A stretch of 64,000 nt of DNA from Cryptomeria japonica (Eukaryota; Streptophyta; Pinopsida; Cupressales; Cupressaceae): NCBI RefSeq assembly GCF_030272615.1, contig NC_081405.1, forward strand, positions 653,688,920 to 653,752,919. The letters run 5' to 3'. Positions within the stretch are counted from its first letter, which is position 1, and each line of letters opens with the position of its first letter. The translations under genes were made by a program, and so were the position numbers. Shown piece after piece: positions 21,880 to 31,959 of the stretch. Under the pieces are notes generated by a model. It was given only the letters and a program-made list of their open reading frames with translations. It had not been told where the DNA came from and ran no database searches.

Positions 21880-22449
21880 TCACATTTCCTCGCTTAGGAT
21901 AACACCAACAATATCATCAAATACCAAAGTATTTTTACCAGAGACAGAGTTACTTACAGCCATAACCAAGCTATTCCAGCTTTCTGGCAAAGAACATAAA
22001 ATCAAGAGAGCCCTAACCTCTTCTGCAAAGGTAATTTTTACCGAAGACAATTGACTGGTAATTGTATTAAATTCATTTAAGTGCTCCGCTACAGATCCTC
22101 CCTCACTCATTTTCAAATTAAACAAACGCTTCATAAGAAATACCTTATTCGAAGCCGAGGGTTTCTCATACAGCTTAGCCAATGTTGCCATCAAATCTAT
22201 AGTCGTTTTTGCTTCTGTTATATTGAATGCTACAGACACCGCAAGGCACAATCGAATGGATCCCAGTGCCTTTCTATCTAAAATGTCCCACTCTTCATCT
22301 GATATTGTGGTCGGTTTCTTTGCCTTTCCTTCCAATGGCCGCCACAAATCCTTTTGATACAGGTAATCCTCCATCTGCATTTTCCATAACTGATAATTCT
22401 GGCCGTTAAACTTTTCGACCTTGAATTTGGAATCCTCCATTGCTCCCAC
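21880..22449 (-). CDS. Element G gag (N-terminal capsid part)
   Basis: This 189-codon frame starts MGAMEDSKFKVEKFNGQNYQLWKMQM (start 22449), about 38 bp after the primer site, as expected for copia Gag. It has the typical features of the Gag polypeptide of Ty1/copia elements: FNGQNYQLWK, the WDILDRKALGSIRLCL helix, and EHLNEFNTITSQL. It ends at a TGA after LSEEM. The frame continues in register as RKSTGETPTSS into the knuckle and protease, so the TGA most likely comes from a CGA Arg codon by C-to-T change. Gag packages the RNA into virus-like particles in the cytoplasm. Confidence 0.92.
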   Translation of the reverse strand: MGAMEDSKFKVEKFNGQNYQLWKMQMEDYLYQKDLWRPLEGKAKKPTTISDEEWDILDRKALGSIRLCLAVSVAFNITEAKTTIDLMATLAKLYEKPSASNKVFLMKRLFNLKMSEGGSVAEHLNEFNTITSQLSSVKITFAEEVRALLILCSLPESWNSLVMAVSNSVSGKNTLVFDDIVGVILSEEM

Positions 22450-22486
22450 TCAAATCTGAAAGTCCTGCCAATTTACAGAAAACCTC

Positions 22487-22498
22487 GCTCTGATACCA
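22487..22498 (-). other. Primer-binding site, element G (initiator Met tRNA)
   Basis: The minus strand reads TGGTATCAGAGCGAGG two bases inside the 5' LTR. The first 12 bases match the standard plant copia site. Confidence 0.95.
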
Positions 22499-22500
22499 AT

Positions 22501-22933
22501 TGTTAGGGTTTCAAGCAGATCCGAAGCAAATATGAACTAACAATTATATGCAGATTTAAATACAAAAGATAAAGAAATAAAACAAGACACAGATAACACA
22601 GAGATTTAACATGGTTCACCCAGAATGGGTTACGTCCACCATACACAGCCGTCCAATCTTTCTTATTATCCAGCAAAAAGTACATCAACCTTTTTAATGC
22701 CTTAAGCATCCCAGCCACTTATAACATGCGTTTTTAGGGCAACAAACAAAGTCGGCCTTTTTAGGGTTTTATTACAATGTCGGTTTTCATCAACAAAAAA
22801 CGGCAAAAAAAAATTTTCTCAGGGGTTGCCGCCCCCGAACCCCCGCTTTCTCGGGCCCGGCCCGGCCCCGGACCCCGGCGAGGATATGTGCTGAGTTTAC
22901 AGTACTTTGCTGATCAGTCGCCACATTTCAACA
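22501..22933 (-). repeat. Element G 5' LTR (433 bp)
   Basis: It matches 17951-18380 with about a dozen differences. In this copy the GC-rich hairpin is decayed (CAGGGGTTGCCGCCCCCG) by two C-to-T type changes. A small local rearrangement near 22845-22860 accounts for the 3-bp length difference. Confidence 0.95.
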
Positions 22934-22938
22934 ATGCC
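22934..22938. repeat. Target-site duplication ATGCC of element G (right copy)
   Basis: This is an exact match to 17946-17950. Confidence 0.93.
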
Positions 22939-23105
22939 TTCCTTTTCATCTCTTCACCAAGTAGGGCACCCACCACATCTTTAGACTTCAAAACAACATA
23001 AGTACTACCAATAACCATAACAAGAGAATCCCACAAATTGGGCAAAGAAAAAAGAAAGTTCTGGTATTTCTCCTCTTCGTTCATCTTAACATCAACGAAT
23101 ACTAA
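22939..23105 (-). pseudogene. Element F gag, C-terminal remnant
   Basis: The minus strand encodes VDVKMNEEEKYQNFLFSLPNLWDSLVMVI and GALLGEEMKRK. This matches the Gag C-terminal pattern in G (LILCSLPESWNSLVMAV, GVILSEEM). The frame joins the knuckle of F at 17937 once G is removed. Everything before MAQLVFVDV is missing: upstream of about 23105 no gag, primer site or LTR can be seen, so F lost its 5' end there. Confidence 0.75.
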
Positions 23106-23763
23106 TTGAGCCACCTATTGGTGCCCAAAAATGGGTTTACATTGCTACAAAGTAGAAACCAAGTTAATTCCTCAAAATACCTATGGAAAGCCACTTCCAA
23201 CTATCAATATCTTTCAGACTTGGACCAACTACAACAAGGATCTGCAAATCCTTGTACACTTTGGGCTCTGCCAGACTTGGGAGGGTGATCCCTTAGCAAA
23301 TTTGTGATATCTACACCACACTCATAAATTGTACTAAAACAATGCAGATAATCTCATATACGGGCTCAACAATAGAGAGAATTCTCAAGAATGGAAAATT
23401 CTTTAGTGATCCTCGACGTTATTTGGAGCATGAGATAGTGGGACACCTCAAACATACATAAAAACTTGGAAATATGTCTTGATTATAATGATTTATGATA
23501 AACCATAAGTGAAACAGACAAGAAATTGATATCCTAATGACACCTACTAGCATATATCAATTCCTTACTCCATTGGGCTCTGAGTTTCTGAAACATCACT
23601 GAAACACGATAGAAATTTATCTAATAGCTGATTAAATGTTAAATGATATTGCATTACAATATCATTTTATTTGCAATTTCTTACCCAAACTACTTATCAA
23701 ATCCTAGTACTAGCTTTATCCCTCTATAATCTCATTCAAGCATTTCAATTAACCCCTTGGATT
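23106..23763. other. Anonymous sequence between F and B
   Basis: About 660 bp with no reading frame, LTR signal or recognisable motif. It is continuous with 33103 onward once element B is removed, so it is part of the older DNA into which B inserted. Confidence 0.6.
23759..23763. repeat. Target-site duplication GGATT of element B (left copy)
   Basis: GGATT is repeated exactly at 33098-33102. Confidence 0.88.
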
Positions 23764-24900
23764 TGATGAATACTAAGAGGGGGGGTGAATTAGTATGCCA
23801 AAAATCTTTGCACTTAAACACTTTGCAAGACTAATAGTAAACCGGTAAAACAGTTTAACAGACAAACTGGTTAACAAACATGCAAACAAAATAGCTAATA
23901 ATGCATTCACCCATAGAAGAAAAAACACCATAACACAATATATTTTGACATGGAAACCCAAATGGGAAAAACCACGATGAGATGGAACTCACAAGTCACT
24001 ATCTACAGAATAGGAACCAGACCGATTAAGGTCTTACAATGTTCTTTACCAGAACAAATCCTGTTAGGAATCTCAATCTCTGTTAGGAGATAAGTCCAAT
24101 TAAAGACTACCTTGCTAGAGGATTTTAGATCCATAGATGTGAACCACCTTGTTAGAGGATCTACAAAAGGCTTTTGGGCCTACCCGGTTAAGGGCTACAG
24201 ACTTGTCAAAGATGTGAGTAATCAACAAGTGTTTGATCTAGCTAATAGCATAGACTGCTCAGTTAGATCCTTGATAGCTCACTCTTAATGCACTTTAGCA
24301 TTACTTTAGTCTTCTACACATTCATATTCTCTCCAACTCCTCAACCACCTGAAACCCTAGCTGCAATATCAACTATCGCAACAACAACAACATCAACAAC
24401 CTAAAACCCTAGACATGATGTCCTTATAAAGGAATCTGATTTCATGTCGGTCCAATAGGATTACATTACAATTTCCTAGGTTCAATGAACCTAGACATAC
24501 TTGGTACCATGACACAAAAAGCATCGTTAATGTGTCGGCACCATCAAACAATCGGTGGATGGTAACTCATCACAAAATGTCAGTTGGTAACTCATCACAG
24601 AGTATTACCGGTTCATACAAAATGCCGGTTGCCAGTTTGACAAAAATCAAGACTGGTAAAAATGTGTTATGCCGCTTTAATCCCTCATACCACTTGGGAT
24701 CCACAAACCGCTTGGGGTCAACATACTGCTTCAGACCGGGAAACACATTCTACAAAACATCAATAGTCTAGAAACTATAATACAACATACCGGTTGGAAC
24801 AAATATCGGTTGTGCTCTAACTTATACATATAAAGAGGATTGCAATGCAAGCGTGTGTCCATCAATGACAATCACAACATAAACATAAAAAATACCAAAA
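23764..24900 (-). repeat. Element B 3' LTR (1137 bp)
   Basis: It runs from TGATGAATACTAAG to AAATACCAAAA, next to the polypurine tract. It is nearly the same length as 31960-33097 and visibly close to it throughout. The U5 hairpin is at 23770-23796 (perfect ATACTAA/TTAGTAT). Several ACCGGT/GCCGGT motifs cluster around 24607-24640 and 24790. Confidence 0.92.
23770..23796 (-). other. U5-end hairpin, element B (3' LTR copy)
   Basis: The perfect 7-bp arms ATACTAA and TTAGTAT surround a 13-nt loop GAGGGGGGGTGAA. Confidence 0.65.
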
Positions 24901-25228
24901 ATCTCCCCCTTTGGCATTGATGGCAACACTTAGGAAAATAAATTTTTGACATCTAAGTGTTTTACAACAAAATCATGCCATTAGCAAAATTGCTCCCCCT
25001 AAGCATATACACTATCCCTTTAACAATACAATGTATAGCACTTTTTCATATAGAGCATAAACATTGAGATATTCAGAGTATATAATCAAAATTTGGATTA
25101 CCAGATACTTCTCCAAATAGAATTCTTCTCCCCCTTTGCCAACAATGACAAAGTACAGCTGAACAACCCTGTTTTCATTTGATATTAAAAATAATAAAAG
25201 TTTATGAAAACAAGGAATGATACTTGTC
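24901..25228 (-). promoter_or_regulatory. Element B polypurine tract and PPT-like repeats
   Basis: The minus strand reads CCAAAGGGGGAGAT against the 3' LTR. Two further PPT-like blocks lie near 24991-25002 (AGGGGGAGCA) and 25126-25138 (CAAAGGGGGAGAAG). The arrangement matches that of A, D, E and H. The rest is non-coding. Confidence 0.75.
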
Positions 25229-26089
25229 AAAAACAAATTTAAAGTCCTGCAAGAATTGTTTCATCGATAAAGACCAGGACTCAAGTAGGGAGGTGGCTAC
25301 TTCTTCCTCTGTCTACATCTGGGAGACTTGTTCTTCCATGGCATCAATTATGCTCATCTCCTATGTAACTGTTAAGGCATCCAAGTTCAGATAGCACTTC
25401 TGAAGAATTTGCAATCGTGGGAGTAGAACCAGTTGTAGCTCATGCAAATCTCTAGATCGAGTGTTGATCTCTTGCTCCATTTTTGCTGACTGGATGTGAA
25501 ACCGGTGAATAGTTTGCCCATAAGTTGTAAAGGAATCATAAGGCGGCTTGAATGTGCTCAAGTAGGACTGCAAGTCCATTTCAATTTTTTGCTTTTGAGC
25601 TAGCACATCATCATAGAATAGATGGGGTTGGTAGATCTTGCTGAGTAGCAGATTCCCCTCATCTAGAGCATCCCTTATATCCTTTTGTTCTTTCTTGAGT
25701 TCAGTCTGAAGCTCATTCAACTTCTTCACCAGAGCTATATTAAGAGCTTTTTGATGCTCCTTCTTGACATTAGCCTCTGCTACCTCTTCAAGGCTCTGCA
25801 CCTAATCATCCACTATTGTGCATAGGAGCTTGAGTTTAGCTAGTGATGAATCAGTGTTGGGAAGATTTGTACCAGGTATCAAATGGTAAGCGTATCCAAA
25901 ACCACTTGAATTACATCCTGCTCCTTTTGTCGAATGATTCCAAGGCGCTCTTGAGATACGTTGATGCTCTGCATTAGCTCTGTTTCACTTGCAGACTGGA
26001 GATCGATAGGACTAGAGAGATCAGCTGGTTTGGCTTGACTCCCAGTTGCCTTCAGAGTCTCCATCTGGGTGCTCTTCTCCGCTTCTCCT

Positions 26090-26475
26090 GCCTTGTTCTC
26101 TTTTACTTTCTTCTTCTCCGCTTCTCTCCTCTTCTTCGCTTCCTTATCCTCCTCTTCCTTCTTCCTTTTCTCTGCTTCTCTCCTCTTTTCCTCTTCTTTT
26201 TCTTCCTCTTCCTTCTTCTTCTTCTCTGCTTCCTTCTTCTTCTCTTGTTCCTTATCTTCTTCTTCCTTCTTTTTCTTTTCATCTTCTTGCTTCTTTTTCT
26301 CTTCTTCATCCTTCTTCTTCTTCTCCTCTTCATCTTTCTTCTTCTTCTCTTCTTCATCCTTCTTCTTTCTCTCTTCTTCATATTTCTTCTTCTTTTCTTC
26401 TTCATCCTTCTTCTTTCTCTCTTCTTCATCTTTCTTCTTCTTCTCTTCTTCATCCCTTTTCCATTTCTCTTCTTC
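26090..26475 (-). repeat. 24-bp minisatellite encoding a charged DEEEKKKK helix within ORF2 of B
   Basis: Tandem 24-bp units (GATGAAGAAGAGAAGAAGAAGAAA type on the minus strand) encode about eight DEEEKKKK-like octads. Less regular EEEDKEQEKKKEAEKKKK sequence follows and runs straight into METLKATGSQAKP at 26064. The composition fits a single stable alpha helix. Reading the other strand gives only Ser/Phe/Leu-rich shadows. Confidence 0.75.
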
Positions 26476-28400
26476 ATCATTTTTTCCTCTGCTCTACCTC
26501 TTCCTTTGCTGCTTCTTGTCTATCCTCAGCTTGCTTATCAACCTATTTAGCCTGTTGCTTCTGTCTTGCTACCTCAAATGGTGTTTCTTGAGTAACATCC
26601 TCAATGTCTAGAGCATCGACATCAATGGTGTCGATCAGTTCAACAACCGGATTTCCTTCATCATCAAATACTTCATCTGGTTTGGATATAACCGGTTCTT
26701 TTTTAGCTTGTCGGTTGGCTAGACACGCTTTGTGAGTCTGGACAGTGGTTCTCATATACAAATGAGTGTCTTTTTCGACATCATCAGCTCTTCCTTCTAA
26801 TAGCTAGAGTCTTCTTCTTCTAGTGAAGAAGAGTCCTTTATTTTGGTCAATAACATCAAACAATTCAGAATTTGACAGGTCGGGAAAGTACTGTGCAAAA
26901 ACTTTCTCCCTAATTTCCTGTTCCTTTTCTATGGCAATGCGCCATCTATTGTCTAATGACATATATAAAGAATCCAGTGTCTGAGACTTAATCTCTGAGG
27001 GTGACCGACCATTAACACATAAATAATTATTTCCTTTTCAACCGCTTCCTTTTCATCATCATTAAAGTCATCAAAACACTCAATTAAGTCATTTAGCACT
27101 TTTCTCCTAATATTATTTATTGTTCTTTTACAATGTGTCAAAAGTTTATAGGAAGATATATCTATATTTACCGGTGTAGATGATGTCGGTTCATTCTTTG
27201 TCTTCCTCTTTGCTTGACATGTTTTCTTTGGCTATTCCTCAGACATAGTTTCTTCTGAGTCTGGAGAGATTTTCCTTGTCTTCCTCTTTCTCTCGAACAC
27301 TTTAGCTAGTCCTGCTTCTAGTTTCTTCTTGGTTGGTGACCGCTTAGTCACTTTTGGAGTTATAGTAGTAACTAGTGCTGATACTACAGGCACTGCCTTT
27401 GCCTTCTTCACTGCCAGTTCTTTTTCTTTCATTGCTAGTGGTTCCTCAACTAGTGCTATCCTCTCTAGGTAGGTGCTAGTTCTCTTTGCCTTAGGATCAA
27501 GTGGTGAGGCAATAAGGGTAGAGGCATACCCTTCCAGCATATTGTACATCACCTCATAGCCCATTGGCTCCATTTCTTCCTGTCTAGGCCCAATAGCCTC
27601 CATTATGCATTTATCTACTTGGATGCTAAAGCAGATATCATCTTCATATTTCTTGACAATGTCACCTGATATCCTCATTATTTGGCTTATTTTCCTTCTG
27701 AACTCATCAAAATACTTGTTCAGAATATCAAGGTAGTCGGTTCCAATTGCTTCAATGCTTTCCTTGATTTGCTTGGTCACCGGTTGGTCACCAGACCATT
27801 GGACATCTCCTACTCTTGGAAAGTAGCCTTGGAAATAGAAGAACAACCCAACCAGTAGTTGTCCAAACTTGAACCTAAGTGCATTATCCTATTTGATCGA
27901 CTTTAGATTCAACAGGAGTTGTCTCTGCATACTGGTGCACAGATCAAATGATGCATCCGCCTTTATCATCTGGTAAGAAACATTTACCACTGTAGTAGAT
28001 ACAGAGTTAATTTTGCTGGCTGAGAATGTCCGGTATCCAATCACCATGCATGCATACTTCACCAGATCATCCTTGATAGAATTTACTGTCATGCCTCGTG
28101 AGTCGCTCACTAAACTGGTGAGCTTGGACATTTCAGTTTTGCTTACCGTTTTAAGGGTTGGCACTTCCCCTATGTTGTAGAATCCGGTGACTGCATGAAT
28201 TGCCTACACCATGATATCATGTGTTCTCTCTAGGTACATCTTATCACCATGGACTCTGCTCAGAATGATCCTTATATGATCCTCTATGAAATCCTCCAGG
28301 AAGTAAACAACATTGTGGAGCTTTTTCTTCTCCAAAATATTAAACTCCGGTTTGATCTTCTTATCTTTTCCACAAAATAAACCTAATTGGGAGTGGATAG

Positions 28401-29805
28401 CTGATGCAGAGGGTTAGGGGTTTTAGGTGATTTCAAGAAAATATGTTTTCAAATGCTTCACACTCCTTGTAGTTACCTAGTGTTTCCAAGGCACCTTAAT
28501 GGTTTTTAAAGGGAAAATCTCAATCCACTCTCCACAATGACTCATAAGGTTGTTAAACACCTATTCCAACCCAATCCAACAAGATTCAACTAGTTTCAAA
28601 GGTTCAAGTCTTCACCATGTTCTTAAACCCCACTATGTCTGCTACTAGCCCTAGAGCCTCAATTAGGCCACCTGAGGCTGAAATAAATTGTTTTCTCCAA
28701 CTTTTCCCAAATAACTCCAAAAACAAAATATATTTTTAGACACCCTTTTTGGCTTACTACAACATATCAAAGATTGAGGGTAGGTTGTTTTGGACCGTAC
28801 CTTTGCTATCCTAAGATTGGGACAAATTTGCTTGCCAAAAACCCAAGTTTTACAAAGCAAGTGTAAGAAATAATTCTTCCCCAATATTGAAACTCTCAAA
28901 AGTGTTTATTTATGCCTCAAAACTAAGTAATATCCAATAAAATTGGTTCTATGTGCTATTTTAATGTGCAAACCCCAAAACCCTCACCATTAGGCTCCAA
29001 AACCGAGGATTTTCTAATTAAGAACTTTCCAATCACTTCCAGGGCTCATTCAAAGTCCCTAAACCATCTCCTTGGTCATATTAACCAACTTCAGTCATCA
29101 AACTACCCTCTCCAAGAGGTAGATCTTGTGCTGCTATAAGTTTGCTATGCTTCCTACTCACTTCTCCCTCATCAAACTCATGGTGTACACCTGTTAAAAC
29201 ACACTTCCTGCAAATTTTTTGGTTAGGATCATAATGTAAATGTTAGATAGAGCCTCCTCTTTGAGAAACAGAACCTTACATCCATAGAAGTGCTCCAAAT
29301 TGCATTTTGGGCCTTCAATGCCAATGATACAACTCAGAAAATTTTAGGACAGTCAGCACAAATGACAAAATCTAAGCAAAACCTGCTACAAAATCATTCC
29401 AAATCACTTATTACAATGTTTAATGACTGCCCAAGGCTTATACCATGAAAGATCAATCACTTTCAAGCAACAAAACACAAGAAATTGCAAGAAAATGAAG
29501 GTTTTATTCACTTTTTCTGTTAAATCCATACGACATCCGTATTGTAGCATCCAACCACACCAAAATGGAATTCCAAGGTTTTATAATACCTTCCCCTAAC
29601 TTCCCAAACCGAAATCCATCAGTTATTCATGATTAAAATGCTTAACAAACAAGTTTTTAACTTTTCCCCCCAAAATGACACTAGCCACTATTTTCAAATT
29701 TTTGAATTTAAAACTCTTATGAAATGGACTTCTACCCCAACCTAATGACTTCTAAAGGATCAAAATGATTTATCAAATAGTTCTAAACACCTTTGAGACC
29801 CTTAC
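28401..29805 (-). other. Intron-like 1405-bp interruption of ORF2 in element B
   Basis: On the minus strand the coding sequence reads ..AGAATTG, then GTAAGG (donor-like, from 29805). The segment ends CTAACCCTCTGCATCAG at 28401, with a branch-site-like CTAAC. Joining the two sides restores one frame (RI-A-IHSQLGLFCGKDKK), with no stop until a TAG some 60 codons later. Inside I see no coding potential and no element signals. A simple insertion is the alternative. Confidence 0.45.
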
Positions 29806-30631
29806 CAATTCTATACCCATGAAATCCTATATTTGGTCCTATGGCCTTATTAGGTCCATTAGGACAATTAATCATTACATTAGGATCATTATAATAAAAT
29901 GCCATAATTGGCTTCAAGACATCATAGTTGAGTCTATTAGACCCATACACCTCATTTTCATGCTTCCATGGTGTCCTCCAAGTTGTCTTCATGCCTAGTG
30001 CTCCTGCACCAATAGCTAGAGATCCTAGGTCTTCTATCTTGCAATCTATGTAGTCAGAAATTCCCTCTTCTACTATCACACCGGCCAGAACTTGTGATAG
30101 GGCATTATACTTGGACTTACATTGAATAAAAATTGTAGACTTGACATATGCACTAGAACTAGTATGAGATGCAAAAGCCATGATAGAAATCTTAAGAACT
30201 CAAGAAATACCTTTTGAAACACACGGAATTAGGGCTTGCTGATTCTCCTTCACTTCACACTCCATCGGTTGCTGAATCACCACTTTGTGTTCTCCACTTG
30301 ACTGTTTCCAGTTTGAATTTGAATCTCCTTTGCAATTTCTCAATTTCTTAAAATCTCTGCTCAAATCGCCTTTTCATCACTCTGCTCTTTGAAAAAAAAT
30401 TCTTCGCTTGAAAACTGATAGTGAGAAATGATTTGAAAAATAATTTTAAACATATTCCTCACCTACCGTCATTAATGCTCCCCCATTAGGGTGTAAACCC
30501 TAATTTGCCTTTTTACTATTTTCGGTCTTTTGTCAAATGATAGGTATAACATACCAGTTAAGGTCTTTTACCGGTGTAAACTGGGGGTTTGAAACATTTC
30601 ACTGTTTGCTCCCCTTAAGCTTTTCTGAAGC

Positions 30632-31909
30632 TTAGTTTGTTGGTTCCATGATTTCCACACTAGGTGCAGAAACTGGTTCCTCTTGTAGCATCATTGGTTT
30701 CTCCTTCCATATTTTGTTCATGTCCACTTGAACAGTGTCAACATCAATGTTTCCTTCCGGAGTGACTGGTATATCATCAGATATGTTATTTCTTGATCTA
30801 CAGAATCTAGCAATGTGACCCGGTTTGTTGCAGTGATAGCAAACCAATCCAGGTGCTCTCCAAGGTCCATTGTTGATATTTCCATTCTTCCTTCTGCATG
30901 TTGCAGCAGTGTGACCATGACCATGATAGATCATACAATTTTCTCTCCATCTAGTTGTCGCTTGATAACCACCATTTCTTGGCTAATGATTGAAGGCACT
31001 AAACCGATTGTGATTTTGGTTCACAAAAGGTTCAGGACCAACTCCTTGGGTCCTCTGAGGATATCTTCCAGTGTTATTCATAACAAACCTACATTCAGAT
31101 GCTCTATTCCCATACTTGTTGCATGCATAACAGTTACCATCAAATCTATAGGATCTAGGCTTATCATTTAGGAAATAAGGAAAATTGTTGTAAGCCTTAC
31201 TCCTACACACATTTGGAGTATGTCCTTCTTTAAGATAGTTAAAGAAAATAGGTTTAAACTTTTGCTTATCTTTATCCTTTGATGTCGGTTGTTTATTTGA
31301 TGTTCCAGCATTTGTACCAGAGGTCTCACTTTCCTCATGACCAGAATAACCAAGTCCATTGGTATTCTTGACCGGTTTGGCAGATTCAAGCTTTTTCTCT
31401 AGCTTGACAGTGCTCTTGTTGAACTTAGCAAGTATTTCCTTTGACTCAGAGAGTTCTTTGGAAATAGCAGCATTTGTTACCAACAAGTTTTCATTCTCAG
31501 AGATGGTAGTGTTTAGTTCTCCTTGCATGTCTTCCTTTTCCACTTCGCTTGCATGGAGTTGAGCATTTAGGGCACTGATCTCTTGTTTCAACTTGGAGAT
31601 CTCATGATCTCTTTCTCTCACCAGATCTTCAGCTTTCCTCTGGTTTTCAAGCTCTTGATACATCCGGATAGTTAGTCCTTCCAACTCCTTTCTTAGGTTG
31701 GAGTTTGATTCATTCAACTTATTTACTTCAGCAATTAGGGCTTCCATGTCTACTTCATCTGAAGAACTATTTTTAGATAGCTCCATCAACTTTTCTGCAT
31801 GTTCTCTACTTTTTGCTTTAGATGCCTTGTATTTGACCATAAGATCATCATAGGCTTGCTCAGACTAAGTGAGCTGGTGGGTAAGTTCCCTCAAAGTGTA
31901 TTCCCCCAT
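30632..31909 (-). pseudogene. Element B gag-like ORF: coiled coil plus four zinc knuckles
   Basis: A single frame of about 426 codons starts at Met 31909 (MGEYTLRELTHQLT), only 37 bases after the primer site. About 170 residues of coiled coil (ISKLKQEISALNAQL, LVTNAAISKELSESK) are followed by four CCHC knuckles. Two are damaged at metal ligands (FFNYLKEGHTPNVC; CYACNKYGNRASEC with Asn for His), the third has Tyr for its second Cys (CMIYHGHGHTAATC), and the fourth is intact (CYHCNKPGHIARFC). The tail is acidic and Pro-rich. Two in-frame TAG codons (after HQLT and after SAFNH) interrupt it. The layout equals the gag-like ORF of A. No standard copia capsid domain was recognised. Probable role: RNA binding and particle association. 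Confidence 0.68.
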
Positions 31910-31945
31910 ATCTCTTTCCAAGTGGTTAAACTTATAGAAAGGTTG

Positions 31946-31957
31946 GCTCTGATACCA
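31946..31957 (-). other. Primer-binding site, element B (initiator Met tRNA)
   Basis: The minus strand reads TGGTATCAGAGC two bases inside the 5' LTR. Confidence 0.94.
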
Positions 31958-31959
31958 AT

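Larger units (their letters stand above)
17951..22933 (-). mobile_element. Element G: young Tnt1/Tork-like Ty1/copia retrotransposon
   Basis: This is a complete copia element of 4983 bp. It has LTRs of 430 and 433 bp (TGTTAGGG..TTTCAACA), a perfect ATGCC duplication, a Met-tRNA primer site at 22487-22498, a polypurine tract at 18381-18392, and one gag-pol frame broken by a single internal TGA. The LTRs differ by roughly a dozen changes, mostly transitions, plus a small indel, so it is one of the most recent insertions. Its RT and RNase H wording ([30 protein letters not shown]) is close to tobacco Tnt1, which suggests the Tork lineage. Confidence 0.95.
295..23105 (-). mobile_element. Element F: Ty1/copia retrotransposon, host of insertions E and G
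   Basis: The remaining parts, read on the minus strand, are: C-terminal gag (22939-23105), zinc knuckle, protease, integrase, RT and RNase H (14491-17937), a polypurine tract at 14436-14447, and a 3' LTR split by E into 14198-14435 and about 295-891. Element G separates gag from the knuckle. The F frame resumes exactly through G's target site, so F was continuous before G arrived. No 5' LTR or primer site is visible beyond 23105, and the gag N-terminus is missing, so the 5' end is lost. The left LTR edge near 295 is a judgement based on where the plus-strand gag fragment stops. Confidence 0.7.
25229..30181 (-). pseudogene. Element B ORF2: unknown accessory protein with charged helix and coiled-coil tail
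   Basis: It starts at Met 30181 (MAFASHTSSSAY). The N-terminal part includes DYIDCKIEDLGS, matching MYIHCNIEELGD in A. After the intron-like gap (28401-29805) it continues DHIRIILSRVHGD, KFGQLLVGLFFY near 27850 and VKKYEDDICFSI near 27650. These match IRIVLSRVHGE, RFGNLLVCLMLH and VDKYKDEICLFI of A. A Ser/Lys linker follows, with DDFNDDEKEAVEKEI near 27055. A long Glu/Lys helix of DEEEKKKK repeats lies at about 26090-26470, then a coiled-coil C-terminus (25361-25801, LVKKLNELQTELKKEQ). Stops (mostly TAG) and at least two shifts break the frame. The function is unknown, but co-conservation with A argues it was once selected. Confidence 0.6.

Noticed and set aside
26035-26611. Long Ser/Phe/Leu-rich plus-strand frames
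   Set aside because: They are shadows of the minus-strand DEEEKKKK minisatellite. All three plus frames are open only because of the CTT/TCT repeat.
30632-31909. Host zinc-knuckle (RNA-binding) gene
   Set aside because: It starts directly after a Met-tRNA primer site between LTRs and matches the ORF in element A, so it belongs to the element.
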